Positions 17,985-26,414 of a stretch of DNA of 64,000 bases are shown piece by piece. A program made the position numbers and the translations under genes. Source of the DNA: an uncultured Acidovorax sp. Lineage in GTDB: Bacteria > Pseudomonadota > Gammaproteobacteria > Burkholderiales > Burkholderiaceae_C. The DNA is taken from contig CAJYKV010000028.1 of NCBI GenBank assembly GCA_913774955.1, forward strand, positions 62,001 to 126,000, read 5' to 3'. Numbering within the stretch: position 1 is the stretch's first letter; every line of letters begins with the position of its first letter. The notes under the pieces are model-generated. The model made no database searches. It saw only the letters and a program-made list of their open reading frames with translations, and had not been told where the DNA came from.

Positions 17985-18870
17985 GCAGCCCATTATCCGC
18001 AAGCGCACCGACGATGCCAGGGGTTTCCGCGCGGACTGGCGCTTCTGGTGCATCACCGTGGCGGCCCTCGCGACGATGGCGGCCACCGCGGCGCTCGGCC
18101 GCTGGCAGCTCGACCGCGCCGCGCAGAAGGAGGCCTGGCAGGCCACGGTGGACGCGCGGCAGGCGCAGCCGCCCCTGGACGGGGCGGCATGGGCCGCGCT
18201 GCCCGCGGTGGCGCCGCAGCAGGGGGGCGCGGGAGCGGAGCAGGGCGCCCAACCCCAGGTGCACGGCCCCGCCGAAGCCCTCGTCCACCGCGCCGTGGTG
18301 CTGCGCGGGCGCTGGCTGCCCCGCTACACGGTGTTCCTCGACAACCGTCAGATGCAGGGCCGGCCCGGGTTCTTCGTGCTCACGCCGATGCAGTTGGAGC
18401 CCCCGGCTGCGCAGGGCACGGTGGTGCTCGTGCAGCGCGGCTGGGTGCCGCGCGACTTCCAGGACCGCACCCGGCTGCCCGAGGTGCCGGCTCCGGCCGG
18501 GACGGTGGAGGTGCGTGGCCGCATCGCCGCTCCGCCGTCGCGGCTGTACGAGCCCGGCGGCGGTTCCGCGGGCACCTCCGGCACCTCGGCCGGCGAGGGG
18601 TCTTCCCGCATCCGGCAGAATCTCGATATGGTGGCCTACCGCGCCGAAACGGGGCTGGCAGGGCTTGCACCGCTCACGGTGCTGGAAACCGGCGGCCCCG
18701 AAGGGGGGCTGCTGCGCGACTGGCCGGTCGTCGACGCGGGTGTCGCCAAGCACCATGGCTACGCCTTCCAGTGGTTCGGCCTCTGCGCCCTCGTGGCGAT
18801 CCTCTATGTCTGGTTCCAACTCGTCCGATGCTTCTTTCGCCCAGGCCGCCAGCCGGCCCCTCCCGCATGA
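17983..18870 (+). CDS. SURF1-family oxidase assembly protein
   Basis: This 295-residue protein has two membrane helices, near residues 22-38 and 260-280, flanking a periplasmic domain. The GRWQLDRAAQK motif after helix 1, RGRWLP..TVFLDNR, QRGWVPRD and the C-terminal HHGYAFQWFGL are SURF1 hallmarks. SURF1 helps insert heme a into subunit I. Two low-complexity insertions (around residues 80-95 and 185-200, rich in Gly, Ala, Gln, Ser) enlarge it. ATG 17983 overlaps the divergent DUF2909 start. Confidence 0.92.
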   Translation: MQPIIRKRTDDARGFRADWRFWCITVAALATMAATAALGRWQLDRAAQKEAWQATVDARQAQPPLDGAAWAALPAVAPQQGGAGAEQGAQPQVHGPAEALVHRAVVLRGRWLPRYTVFLDNRQMQGRPGFFVLTPMQLEPPAAQGTVVLVQRGWVPRDFQDRTRLPEVPAPAGTVEVRGRIAAPPSRLYEPGGGSAGTSGTSAGEGSSRIRQNLDMVAYRAETGLAGLAPLTVLETGGPEGGLLRDWPVVDAGVAKHHGYAFQWFGLCALVAILYVWFQLVRCFFRPGRQPAPPA

Positions 18871-19573
18871 CGGGCCCGATGCGGCCCATCCGCTGGAGCT
18901 GAGCGTGCACAGCCTGCCCGGCACGGGGGAGGCGGTGGCCGCGCTCGAGACGCGGGCGCGCCAGGGCCGCTGGAAGATGCTGGGCGTGCTGCTGATCTGC
19001 GCCGCGCCCGTGGTCGCCTCGTACGTCACCTATTACTTCGTGCGCCCGGACGCCCGGCGCAGCTACGGCGAGCTCATCGATCCCCAGCGCCCGGTTCCCG
19101 ATGCCGTGGCCGCCCGTGCGATCGACGGTACGCCGGCGGGCACGCTCGGCGACCTGAAGGGCCAGTGGCTGCTCGTCAGCGTGGCGCCCGGCGCCTGCGA
19201 CGAACTCTGCCGCAACCAGCTCTACCTGCAGCGCCAGTTGCGCGAGAGCCTGGGCAAGGAGAAGGACCGCATGGACCGCGTCTGGCTCGTGACCGACGAC
19301 GCCGCGCTCCCGGCGGAGATCACCCCCGGCCTGGCCGGGGCCGTGGTGCGCCGGTTGGACGCCCGGGCTGTTACTGGCTGGCTCGCCCCTGCGCCGGGGC
19401 ATACGCTGCAGGAGCATTTATTCGTGGTCGATCCGATGGGCCACTGGATGATGCGCTTTCCCGCGCGCATGGACTCCGCCGGCGCGGGCCGGGCCAAGCG
19501 CGATCTGGACCGCCTCATGCGCGCATCGTCGTCGTGGGACCAGCCCGGGCGTCCGGAGGCGGCCAAGCCATGA
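18806..19573 (+). CDS. SCO/thioredoxin-like membrane protein of the cox cluster
   Basis: The protein has 255 residues. A cytoplasmic N-terminus of about 55 residues precedes one membrane helix (58-78); a periplasmic thioredoxin-like domain follows with C131-DEL-C135, the CxxxC spacing of SCO copper chaperones, after GQWLLVSVAPGA. The SCO Pro after the second Cys is replaced by Arg, and the HLFVVDPMGHWMMRF region matches the C-terminal sheet. It overlaps the end of surf1 by 65 bases and the ctaA start by four. It probably acts in copper or thiol handling during oxidase assembly. Confidence 0.72.
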   Translation: MSGSNSSDASFAQAASRPLPHDGPDAAHPLELSVHSLPGTGEAVAALETRARQGRWKMLGVLLICAAPVVASYVTYYFVRPDARRSYGELIDPQRPVPDAVAARAIDGTPAGTLGDLKGQWLLVSVAPGACDELCRNQLYLQRQLRESLGKEKDRMDRVWLVTDDAALPAEITPGLAGAVVRRLDARAVTGWLAPAPGHTLQEHLFVVDPMGHWMMRFPARMDSAGAGRAKRDLDRLMRASSSWDQPGRPEAAKP

Positions 19574-20790
19574 CGCCCGCCCAGCCGCTCTACGATTTCG
19601 CCCCTCTGGCCGAGCTGATGCTGCTCGGCACTGCGGTCGCGCTCGGCCCGCTCGCCTGGGTGGCGTGGCGCAACCGGCACGGCAGCCCCGTGCGCCGGTG
19701 GCAGGCGCTCGCCATCCTCACGCTGTTCCTCACCTTCGACCTGGTGCTGTTCGGCGCCTTCACCCGGCTCACCGATTCGGGCCTCGGCTGCCCCGACTGG
19801 CCCGGTTGCTACGGCAATGCCAGCCCGGTCGGCGCGCGCGCCGAGATCTCGGCGGCGCAGGAGGCCATGCCGACGGGCCCCGTCACCCACGGCAAGGCCT
19901 GGGTGGAGATGGTGCACCGCTACCTGGCCTCCGGCGTGGGCGTGCTCATCATCGCGCTCACCGTGGGGGCCTGGTGGCAGCACCGACGCGCGCGCGTGGC
20001 GGGTGCCGGAGGAGGGCAGGACCGGCAGCGCATCGCGGTCAGCCCCTGGTGGCCCACCGCCACGCTGGTCTGGGTCTGCCTGCAGGGCGCCTTCGGCGCG
20101 TGGACCGTGACCATGAAACTGTTCCCCGCCATCGTCACGCTGCACTTGATCGGCGGCATCGTGCTGCTGGCGCTGCTCTGCGTGCAGGCCGTGCGGCAGA
20201 CGCAGGCCTCGAACGGTACGTTGCCAGAAGCACTGCCCCGGGCCCTGCGCGGGCTGCTGGTGCTGACGGCGGTGCTGGTCGGCCTGCAGATCGTGTTCGG
20301 AGGGTGGGTGAGCACCAACTACGCCGTGCTCGCCTGCACCACCTTCCCGGCCTGCCAGGGCAGCTGGTGGCCCGAGATGGCGTTCGCCGAGGGCTTCCAG
20401 GTGTGGCGCCCGCTCGGCATGCTGCAGGACGGCAGCCACATCAGCTTCGCCGGCCTCACCGCCATCCACTACGTCCACCGCCTGGCGGCCTACCTCGTGC
20501 TGGCGGCGCTGGCGCTGCTGGTCTGGCGCCTGCGCCGGGTTGGCGCGCTGCGCCCGCAGGCCCGCTGGCTGGCGGGCCTGGCGCTGCTGCAGTTCGCCAC
20601 CGGCCTGTCGAACGTGGTGCTCGACTGGCCGCTGGTGGCCGCCGTGCTGCACACGGGCGGCGCCGCGGCGCTGGTCGTGGTGCTGACCTGGGCCCTCACC
20701 GCGAGCCGCGCGGCGGGCGCCAGGGACAAAATGTCCATTCCCCGCGCGGTTGAAACCGCTGCGGGTGCCCCGAGAATTTCTTCCACATGA
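19570..20790 (+). CDS. ctaA: heme A synthase CtaA
   Basis: The protein has 406 residues and about eight membrane helices arranged as two similar halves. The loop [10 protein letters not shown] with [10 protein letters not shown], the heme His segments [12 protein letters not shown] and AIHYVHRL, and the paired Cys loop [12 protein letters not shown] are typical of CtaA. It oxidises the heme O methyl group to give heme A. The ATG overlaps the upstream stop (ATGA) and its own stop overlaps ctaB (ATGA), so the three genes are translationally coupled. Confidence 0.93.
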   Translation: MTPAQPLYDFAPLAELMLLGTAVALGPLAWVAWRNRHGSPVRRWQALAILTLFLTFDLVLFGAFTRLTDSGLGCPDWPGCYGNASPVGARAEISAAQEAMPTGPVTHGKAWVEMVHRYLASGVGVLIIALTVGAWWQHRRARVAGAGGGQDRQRIAVSPWWPTATLVWVCLQGAFGAWTVTMKLFPAIVTLHLIGGIVLLALLCVQAVRQTQASNGTLPEALPRALRGLLVLTAVLVGLQIVFGGWVSTNYAVLACTTFPACQGSWWPEMAFAEGFQVWRPLGMLQDGSHISFAGLTAIHYVHRLAAYLVLAALALLVWRLRRVGALRPQARWLAGLALLQFATGLSNVVLDWPLVAAVLHTGGAAALVVVLTWALTASRAAGARDKMSIPRAVETAAGAPRISST

Positions 20791-21695
20791 GTGCCGCTTC
20801 CGCTTCCACCGCATCCCCCGCGGTGCCTTCCCGCTTCTCGCAGTTCTACGCGCTGACCAAGCCGCGCGTGGTCCAGCTCATCGTTTTCTGCGCCTTCATC
20901 GGGATGGTGCTCGCGGTGCCCGGCCTGCCGAGCGGAGCGCAGTGGCTGCACATGGCCATCGCCTGCTTCGGGATCTGGCTGGTCGCCGGGGCCGCGGCGG
21001 CCTTCAACTGCCTCGTGGAGCAGCACATCGACGCGAAGATGAAGCGCACCGCCTGGCGCCCCACGGCCAAGGGCGAGCTCTCCAATGCGCAGACGCTGGC
21101 CTTTTCGGCCCTGCTCTGCCTGGCCGGCTCGCTCGTGCTGTTCTTCGGCGTGAACGCGCTCACCATGTGGCTCACCTTCGCCACCTTCGTGGGCTACGCG
21201 ATCATCTACACGGTGGTGCTCAAGCCGCGCACGCCCCAGAACATCGTGATCGGCGGCGCCTCGGGCGCCATGCCCCCGGTGCTCGGCTGGGCCGCGATGA
21301 CGGGCGACGTCGGCCCCGAGCCGCTGATCCTCTTTCTCATCATCTTCCTCTGGACGCCGCCGCACTTCTGGGCGCTCGCGCTCTACCGCGTCGAGGACTA
21401 CCGCAAGTCCGGCCTGCCGATGCTGCCCGTGACGCACGGCAACGAGTTCACCCGGCTGCAGGTGCTGCTCTACACCTTCATCCTGTTCGCGGGCTGCCTG
21501 ATGCCGTTCGTCTACGGCATGAGCTCCTGGATCTACCTGGCCGCGGCGGTGGTGCTCTGCGCCGGCTTCTGCGCCTATGCGTTCCGCCTCTGGCGCAACT
21601 ATTCGGATGCGCTCGCGCGCAAGACCTTCCGCTTCTCCCTCATCCACCTCAGCCTGCTGTTCGCCGCGCTGCTGGTGGACCATTACGTGCTCTGA
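20787..21695 (+). CDS. ctaB: protoheme IX farnesyltransferase (heme O synthase)
   Basis: This 302-residue UbiA-superfamily prenyltransferase has about nine membrane helices. LTKPRVVQL, the Asp-rich region [19 protein letters not shown] and the second motif [20 protein letters not shown] with GLPMLPV are diagnostic for CyoE/CtaB. It adds farnesyl to heme B, giving heme O, the substrate of the preceding CtaA. It overlaps ctaA by four bases and is followed 6 bp later by the SCO gene. Confidence 0.95.
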   Translation: MSAASASTASPAVPSRFSQFYALTKPRVVQLIVFCAFIGMVLAVPGLPSGAQWLHMAIACFGIWLVAGAAAAFNCLVEQHIDAKMKRTAWRPTAKGELSNAQTLAFSALLCLAGSLVLFFGVNALTMWLTFATFVGYAIIYTVVLKPRTPQNIVIGGASGAMPPVLGWAAMTGDVGPEPLILFLIIFLWTPPHFWALALYRVEDYRKSGLPMLPVTHGNEFTRLQVLLYTFILFAGCLMPFVYGMSSWIYLAAAVVLCAGFCAYAFRLWRNYSDALARKTFRFSLIHLSLLFAALLVDHYVL

Positions 21696-21701
21696 ACCGC
21701 C

Positions 21702-22325
21702 ATGCCCATGAACAAACGCACCCTCCTTCGCAGCGCAGCGGCCTGCGCCCTGTCCGCCGGCGCGGCGGGCCTGCTCGCGGGCTGCTCCAAGGAGAAGGCC
21801 CCGGCCTTCCAGGGCGTGGACGTGACCGGCGCGGAATACGCGCGCGATCTGCCGCTGCCCGACCACAACGGCCAGCCGCGCCACCTGAAGGACTTCGCCG
21901 GCAAGGTGGTGGTGGTGTTCTTCGGCTACACCCAGTGCCCCGATGTCTGCCCCACCTCCATGGCCGAGCTGGCCGAAGTGAAACGTTCGCTGGGCGCGGA
22001 CGGCGAACGGCTGCAGGGCCTGTTCGTCACGGTGGACCCGGAGCGGGACACGCCCGAGGTGCTGAAGGCCTACATGACCAACTTCGATCCGAGCTTCCTC
22101 GCGCTGCGCGGCACGCCCGAGCAGCTCGCGGCCGTGGCCAAGGACTTCAAGATCTACTACAAGAAGGTGCCGGGCCAGACGCCCACGAGCTACACCATGG
22201 ACCACTCGGCCGGCAGCTACCTCTACGATCCGGCCGGCCGCCTGCGCGTCTACCACCGCTACGGCAGTGGCGCCCAGGCGCTGGCTTCCGACGTGAAGGC
22301 CCTGCTGCAGACGCCGGCGTCCTGA
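21702..22325 (+). CDS. SCO1/SenC-family copper chaperone, lipoprotein form
   Basis: The protein has 207 residues. A lipoprotein signal with lipobox LLAGC (Cys28) suggests a membrane-anchored periplasmic protein. The copper site is C79-PDV-C83 (YTQCPDVCPTS) plus a distal His in YTMDHSAGSYL, and VTVDPERDTPEVL is the family signature. SCO proteins deliver copper or electrons to CuA of subunit II. This is the complete SCO of the cluster; the gene at 18806 is a diverged relative. Confidence 0.93.
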   Translation: MPMNKRTLLRSAAACALSAGAAGLLAGCSKEKAPAFQGVDVTGAEYARDLPLPDHNGQPRHLKDFAGKVVVVFFGYTQCPDVCPTSMAELAEVKRSLGADGERLQGLFVTVDPERDTPEVLKAYMTNFDPSFLALRGTPEQLAAVAKDFKIYYKKVPGQTPTSYTMDHSAGSYLYDPAGRLRVYHRYGSGAQALASDVKALLQTPAS

Positions 22326-22381
22326 GTTCCCGCGCCGTGCCTGCGGCCTGGCCGGGCTGGCCACGCTGGCAGGGCCGGCCA

Positions 22382-23272
22382 TCAGGCCCGCGCCGCCTGC
22401 GCCACGGGTGCTGCGGCGGCGCGCACCGGCCGCCGCACGGCAGCGGCATCGGCCACCAGGTCGAGTTCCCGCACGGGCGGTACACGGCGCGATGCGGCAG
22501 CCCAAGGTGCTGCGGGCGAAGCAGCAGCGGGCGCTGCGGTACGGGAGGCCCCCGTCCGCGGCACCTCTCCGGCATGTGCCTGCGACCCTTCCAGCAGCGC
22601 CACCAGCGGCCCGCGCACGATCGCGCAGTGCCAGCGGTCGTGGCGCACCACCGCGCCTTGCCGGGCCAGCTGGGTGAGGGACCGCGCGATGGTTTCCCGC
22701 GTGGTGGCCAGCAGCGACGCCAGCACCGTGTGCGTGGGAAGCCGCACCAGCGTGCTGCGCTGCAGTTGGGCCAACTGCAGCAGCGCGCTCGCGAGCTGGG
22801 CCGGCACGCCGCGCAGCCGCAGCAACCCCGACCAGTCCGCCAGGCGCGTGCGCGCCAGCGCTTCCTCCCGCAGCAGCGACAGCAGGAATTCCGGGCCAGT
22901 TCCTCCTGCACGCAGCAGCGCCGCGATCGGCACGTGGCACATGCGGCCCTCCAGCACGGCCACCCAGGTCAGGTCTTCGGGCGTGCCCGCCACGGCCCCG
23001 GTGCCCAGGGCCTGGCCGCAGCCCGCCATGGCCACGGGCCGGGGCGTGCCGTCCACCCCGGTGCGCTGCAGCAGGGCCGTACCCACCTTGAGCACGGCCA
23101 CGGACTGCGCGGCGTCTCCCTGGCGCTGCAGCACGTCGCCCTTGCGGAAACGGCGCTCTTCCACCAGCGCGGCCCATGGCGCCCGGCCCGCGTCGCTCTG
23201 GCGGCCGATCAGGCACTGGAGGCGGCTGCTGCACTCGTGGCAGGGCTTGCGTTCCGTTTCGGAGGAGGGCAT
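22382..23272 (-). CDS. FNR-type Crp/Fnr regulator with C-terminal Ala-rich extension
   Basis: The protein has 296 residues. An N-terminal C11-x2-C14-x5-C20 cluster matches the Fe-S ligands of E. coli FNR (C20, C23, C29) in spacing, and C112 in RMCHVP sits where FNR has Cys122. A cyclic-nucleotide-binding fold follows, then an HTH whose recognition helix reads TTRETIARS; FNR has E..SR here, so the Glu and Arg are kept and Ser is Ala. The last 65 residues are an Ala/Pro/Arg-rich tail absent from FNR. It is downstream of the Rossmann gene, which has an FNR box. It is probably an oxygen-sensing regulator. Confidence 0.85.
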   Translation of the reverse strand: MPSSETERKPCHECSSRLQCLIGRQSDAGRAPWAALVEERRFRKGDVLQRQGDAAQSVAVLKVGTALLQRTGVDGTPRPVAMAGCGQALGTGAVAGTPEDLTWVAVLEGRMCHVPIAALLRAGGTGPEFLLSLLREEALARTRLADWSGLLRLRGVPAQLASALLQLAQLQRSTLVRLPTHTVLASLLATTRETIARSLTQLARQGAVVRHDRWHCAIVRGPLVALLEGSQAHAGEVPRTGASRTAAPAAASPAAPWAAASRRVPPVRELDLVADAAAVRRPVRAAAAPVAQAARA

Positions 23273-23336
23273 GGATGTCTGGCTGGTCGGTGGAAGAACG
23301 CGCGCGTCGAGAAAGCAGGAAGGCGTGTGTGCGCCG

Positions 23337-23717
23337 TCAGGCGTACGCCACGTCGCCGTGCCGGCCTTCGACCAGCACTCCGGCCGACAGCGACATCATG
23401 AGCAGCGCGATCCGCTCGTGCAGGATGACCGTGCGGTGGTTGCCGCTCTCCACCATGTGCCGGCGCAACGCCTCGCGCACCGATGGCTGGCCCGTCACGT
23501 CGATCACGATATCGGCCGTGGCGCCGCAGCGTTCCAGCAACTCCGGATAGTCGTCGGTCACCGGCACGCCGTGGCTGCGCGCCAGCGCGATGCCGGGCAG
23601 GGAAAGATCCAGGTCCGCCACGCCGAGCACCTGCACGAAAGGCGCCTCCAGCAGTTGCCGCAGCAGCGGCGTGCCCGTCTGGCCGGCACCGACGACGATG
23701 ATGCGGAATGGGGTCAT
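23337..23717 (-). CDS. small NAD(P)-binding Rossmann-fold protein, FNR-box controlled
   Basis: A 126-residue protein that is little more than one dinucleotide-binding domain. The N-terminus FRIIVVGAGQTGTPLLRQLL carries GxGxxG, VLGVADLDLS resembles the end of strand 2, and ADIVIDVTGQPSVREAL resembles the homoserine dehydrogenase/Gfo-Idh N-domain. The catalytic half of such enzymes is missing. GGGAG lies upstream of ATG 23717. It lies 64 bp before the FNR-type regulator gene, suggesting an operon. It may sense NAD(H) or bind a partner; that is inference. Confidence 0.7.
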   Translation of the reverse strand: MTPFRIIVVGAGQTGTPLLRQLLEAPFVQVLGVADLDLSLPGIALARSHGVPVTDDYPELLERCGATADIVIDVTGQPSVREALRRHMVESGNHRTVILHERIALLMMSLSAGVLVEGRHGDVAYA

Positions 23718-23778
23718 GGCAGGGATCTCCCGGAGTACAACGATGCCGAGAGTCTGACGGCGGGCCGCCCATCCGGGC

Positions 23779-23792
23779 ATGATCTACATCAA
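23779..23792 (-). promoter_or_regulatory. FNR/ANR box
   Basis: ATGAT-CTAC-ATCAA on the plus strand matches TTGAT-N4-ATCAA at nine of ten positions. Its centre is about 68 bp upstream of ATG 23717. A site at -41.5 would put the -10 near 23751-23756, where the minus strand reads CAGACT (three of six with TATAAT). This fits class II activation of the Rossmann-fnr operon. Confidence 0.7.
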
Positions 23793-23948
23793 TCCCCATG
23801 GCCGCGCTGGCGCCCGGCGCCTGCCGTGCCGGTGAGAGCGTCTCGCGCGACCCTCCCGGCGTCGTTGCCGCATCGCGTCGCACTTGCTCCCACTGCCTGC
23901 GATGCAGCGCCTCGCCAGAACCGCCTCGCTCGGCCGTGGGGACCGCCC

Positions 23949-24980
23949 TTATTCGATCCGGATGTTCTGGGCGCGCACCACGCGCTCCATCTGCGCGGTG
24001 TCCGCCTCGATGCGGCGCGCCAGGCCCTCGGCCGAAGTGCCGGCGACCTGCCAGCCCTGCTGGAACAGCGGCTCCCGCACATCGGGCCGGCGGGCGATCT
24101 CTGCGATCAGCCCGGACAGCCGCGCACGCACCGCCGCGGGCATGGAGGCGGGCGCCGCGAACGCGTTCCAGATCTCGAGGTGGAAATCCGTCACGCCGGC
24201 TTCGGCCAGGCTCGGCACGCCCGGCGCGAGCGGGCTGCGGCCGGCGGAGGTCACGCCCAGCAGCTGCAGCTTGCCGGTCTTCTGCTGGGCCTGTGCGAGC
24301 GCCGGCGGCAGCAGCGCCATCTGCAGCTGGCCGCCCAGCATGCCCATCGCCACCTGCGGGTAGCCGGGGTAGGGCACGTGCACGGGCGCGATCCCGGTGC
24401 GGGCCTTGAGCAGTTCCGTGCCGAGGTGGCCGACGGTGCCCACGCCGGGGGTGCCGTAGCTCCAGCGGTCGCCGGCCTGCCGCGCGGCCTGCAGGAACGT
24501 GCGCGCATCGGTGTGGGCCGGTACGCCCGCCTGGACGGCCGGCACCGTGAGCACCAGCGGCGACACGCCCACCAGGCTGAGCGGGGCGAGATCCTTGCGC
24601 GGATCGAAGGGCAGCGCCGGATTGATCAGCTTGGCGATGGTCAGGTTGACGTTGATGAACAGCCCGATGGTGTGCCCGTCCGTGGCCTTGGCCACGGCGT
24701 CCGCGCCGATGTTGCCGCTGGCGCCCACCTTGTTCTCCACGATCACCGGCTGCCCCAGCGCCTGCGCGAGCGGCTCCGTGAACGTGCGCGCCGTCAGGTC
24801 GGGCGAGGAGCCCGGCGGGAAGCCGACGATGATGCGCAGCGGTTTCGCCGGCCAGCCAGGCGTGCCGGCCGGGCCCGCGGCCTGCTGTGCCCCGGCCCAG
24901 CCACTGCACAGCAGGGCCGCACCGGCGGCCAGTGCGCTGCGGCGGGAAAGCGGGAGGGGCGAGGCGTGGTGGCGTTGCAT
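23949..24980 (-). CDS. Bug-family (tripartite tricarboxylate) substrate-binding protein
   Basis: This 343-residue protein starts with a Tat-like signal (SRRSALAAGAALLCSGWAGAQ, with twin Arg). The mature part carries the Bug signatures WPAKPLRIIVGFPPGSSPDLTAR, VIVENKVGASGNIGADAVAKA and YGTPGVGTVGHLGTELL. Bug proteins are periplasmic carboxylate binders, hugely expanded in Bordetella and Comamonadaceae. No TctA/TctB membrane genes are adjacent, as is common for orphans. ATG 24980 puts the signal peptide right at the start. The ligand is unknown. Confidence 0.9.
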   Translation of the reverse strand: MQRHHASPLPLSRRSALAAGAALLCSGWAGAQQAAGPAGTPGWPAKPLRIIVGFPPGSSPDLTARTFTEPLAQALGQPVIVENKVGASGNIGADAVAKATDGHTIGLFINVNLTIAKLINPALPFDPRKDLAPLSLVGVSPLVLTVPAVQAGVPAHTDARTFLQAARQAGDRWSYGTPGVGTVGHLGTELLKARTGIAPVHVPYPGYPQVAMGMLGGQLQMALLPPALAQAQQKTGKLQLLGVTSAGRSPLAPGVPSLAEAGVTDFHLEIWNAFAAPASMPAAVRARLSGLIAEIARRPDVREPLFQQGWQVAGTSAEGLARRIEADTAQMERVVRAQNIRIE

Positions 24981-25009
24981 GGCAGGTGGATCGCGGCGGA
25001 TGGAGGACG

Positions 25010-25045
25010 AAAAAAGGGCGCGCCACCTGCGGAGGTGGCGCGCCC
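25010..25045 (-). terminator. Rho-independent terminator of rpoH
   Basis: A perfect 13-bp stem (GGGCGCGCCACCT at 25016-25028 with its complement at 25033-25045) with a 4-nt loop is followed on the minus strand by six T (plus-strand A run 25010-25015). It lies 46 bp past the rpoH stop. Confidence 0.93.
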
Positions 25046-25090
25046 GGATTATGGCCCGCACCCGCGGAGACCCCGCAGGCCGGCGGCGGC

Positions 25091-26032
25091 TCAGGCGTAC
25101 TCTGCCAGCGCCTTCTTCATCTTCTTCATCGCGGCCACTTCGATCTGGCGGATGCGCTCGGCGCTCACGCCGTACACCGCGGCCAGCTCATGCAGCGTCA
25201 TGCCACCCGAGCCGTCGTCGTTCACCTTCAGCCAGCGTTCCTCCACGATGCGGCGGCTGCGGTCGTCCAGCGTGGCGAGCGCGTTCGCGATGCCGTCGGT
25301 GGCCAGCACGTCGCGCTGACGGGATTCGATCATCGCCGTCGGCTCGTGCGCGCCGTCCGCCAGGTAGGCGATCGGCCCATAGGCCTGCTCGCCGTCGTCG
25401 GAAGGCGCCGGGTCCAGCATCACGTCGCCGCCCGACAGGCGCGTTTCCATCTCGATGACTTCCTCGCGCTTGACGTTCAGGTGGCGAGCCACCACGTCGA
25501 TCTCCTGCTCGGAGAGCGTGTCGCGGTGCGTGGCCGCATCGGTCGCCGCGGCATCGGCCTTGAAGCCCTGCTTCATCGACCGCAGATTGAAGAACAGCTT
25601 GCGCTGGCTCTTGGTGGTCGCCACCTTCACCATGCGCCAGTTCTTCAGAATGTATTCATGGATCTCGGCCTTGATCCAGTGCATGGCGTAGCTCACCAGG
25701 CGCACGTTCTGGTCGGGATCGAAGCGCTTCACGGCCTTCATGAGGCCGACGTTGCCTTCCTGGATGAGGTCGCCGTGGGGCAGCCCGTAACCCAGGTACT
25801 GGCGGGCGATCGACACGACGAGCCGCAGGTGCGACATCACCATCCGGCCCGCGGCTTCCACGTCGTTGTGCTCCTTCAGCCGGCGGGCGTAGGTGCGCTC
25901 CTCGTCGGCCGTCAGCATCGGCAGGCGGTTCACGGCCGAGATGTACGCATCCAGGTTGCCCAGCGGGGGGATCAGCGCCCAGGCGTTGGCGGGAGCAAGC
26001 GCGGTGGCGGCGGTTCCAGACTGAGTCGTCAT
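25091..26032 (-). CDS. rpoH: RNA polymerase sigma factor RpoH (sigma-32)
   Basis: The protein has 313 residues. Region 2 contains LIQEGNVGLMKAVKRFDP and YAMHWIKAEIHEYILKNWR, and the RpoH box QRKLFFNLR follows immediately, which separates it from other sigma-70 members. Region 4 ends with a helix-turn-helix (LHELAAVYGVSAERIRQIE). It directs RNA polymerase to heat-shock promoters. ATG 26032 is preferred to 26053 because AAAGGA precedes it at a proper distance. A CIRCE-like operator sits 30 bp upstream and a strong terminator follows. Confidence 0.97.
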   Translation of the reverse strand: MTTQSGTAATALAPANAWALIPPLGNLDAYISAVNRLPMLTADEERTYARRLKEHNDVEAAGRMVMSHLRLVVSIARQYLGYGLPHGDLIQEGNVGLMKAVKRFDPDQNVRLVSYAMHWIKAEIHEYILKNWRMVKVATTKSQRKLFFNLRSMKQGFKADAAATDAATHRDTLSEQEIDVVARHLNVKREEVIEMETRLSGGDVMLDPAPSDDGEQAYGPIAYLADGAHEPTAMIESRQRDVLATDGIANALATLDDRSRRIVEERWLKVNDDGSGGMTLHELAAVYGVSAERIRQIEVAAMKKMKKALAEYA

Positions 26033-26414
26033 TCCAGAAATCCTTTCTTCCAAGCTTTCACTTTAGCAGTCTCTTCGACTGAGTGCTAAAGCCAAAGTTC
26101 CTTACCCTGCGTAGGACGGGGGCTGCCCGCCGTGCCAGGGTGTGTTCGAGGGGAGTCGGTGCAGTTGCACCGGTCGGGCACATCCAACGGAGGGCTCGAG
26201 CATGGGGGCGTCCTTCTGACGGGCTGCACGCCCGTGGGGGTATCGACACCAGGAATTTACCGAGGTGCCTGCCGCAGATAAATGGGCCGGCGTGCGCATC
26301 ACTGTTTGCAAAATCCAAACAATCCGGGCGGCCGTGACCGTGTTCGTGGTCACCACGGCAGACTTTCGGCATCCGCCGACACCCTCCCGGCGCCCGGCGG
26401 CGGCACCATGGCGC
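26033..26414. other. 382-bp divergent spacer between rpoH and MATE gene
   Basis: It holds the rpoH promoter region with its CIRCE operator (26063-26089). The remainder towards the MATE start is AT-poor and Pro/Arg-rich in all frames; no gene is seen. TTGCAAAATCC near 26306 might be part of the MATE promoter, but no paired hexamers stand out. Confidence 0.5.
26063..26089 (-). promoter_or_regulatory. CIRCE (HrcA operator) upstream of rpoH
   Basis: TTAGCAGTC (26063-26071), nine bases, then GAGTGCTAA (26081-26089). The CIRCE consensus is TTAGCACTC-N9-GAGTGCTAA, so 17 of 18 arm bases match and the spacer is exact. It lies 30 bp before the rpoH ATG, where it would overlap the promoter or the 5' leader. 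HrcA binding would repress rpoH at normal temperature. Confidence 0.85.

Noticed and set aside
20490..23234. 914-codon minus-strand frame across ctaB, SCO and the FNR-type gene
   Set aside because: It overlaps three well-supported genes in other frames and has no recognisable motif.
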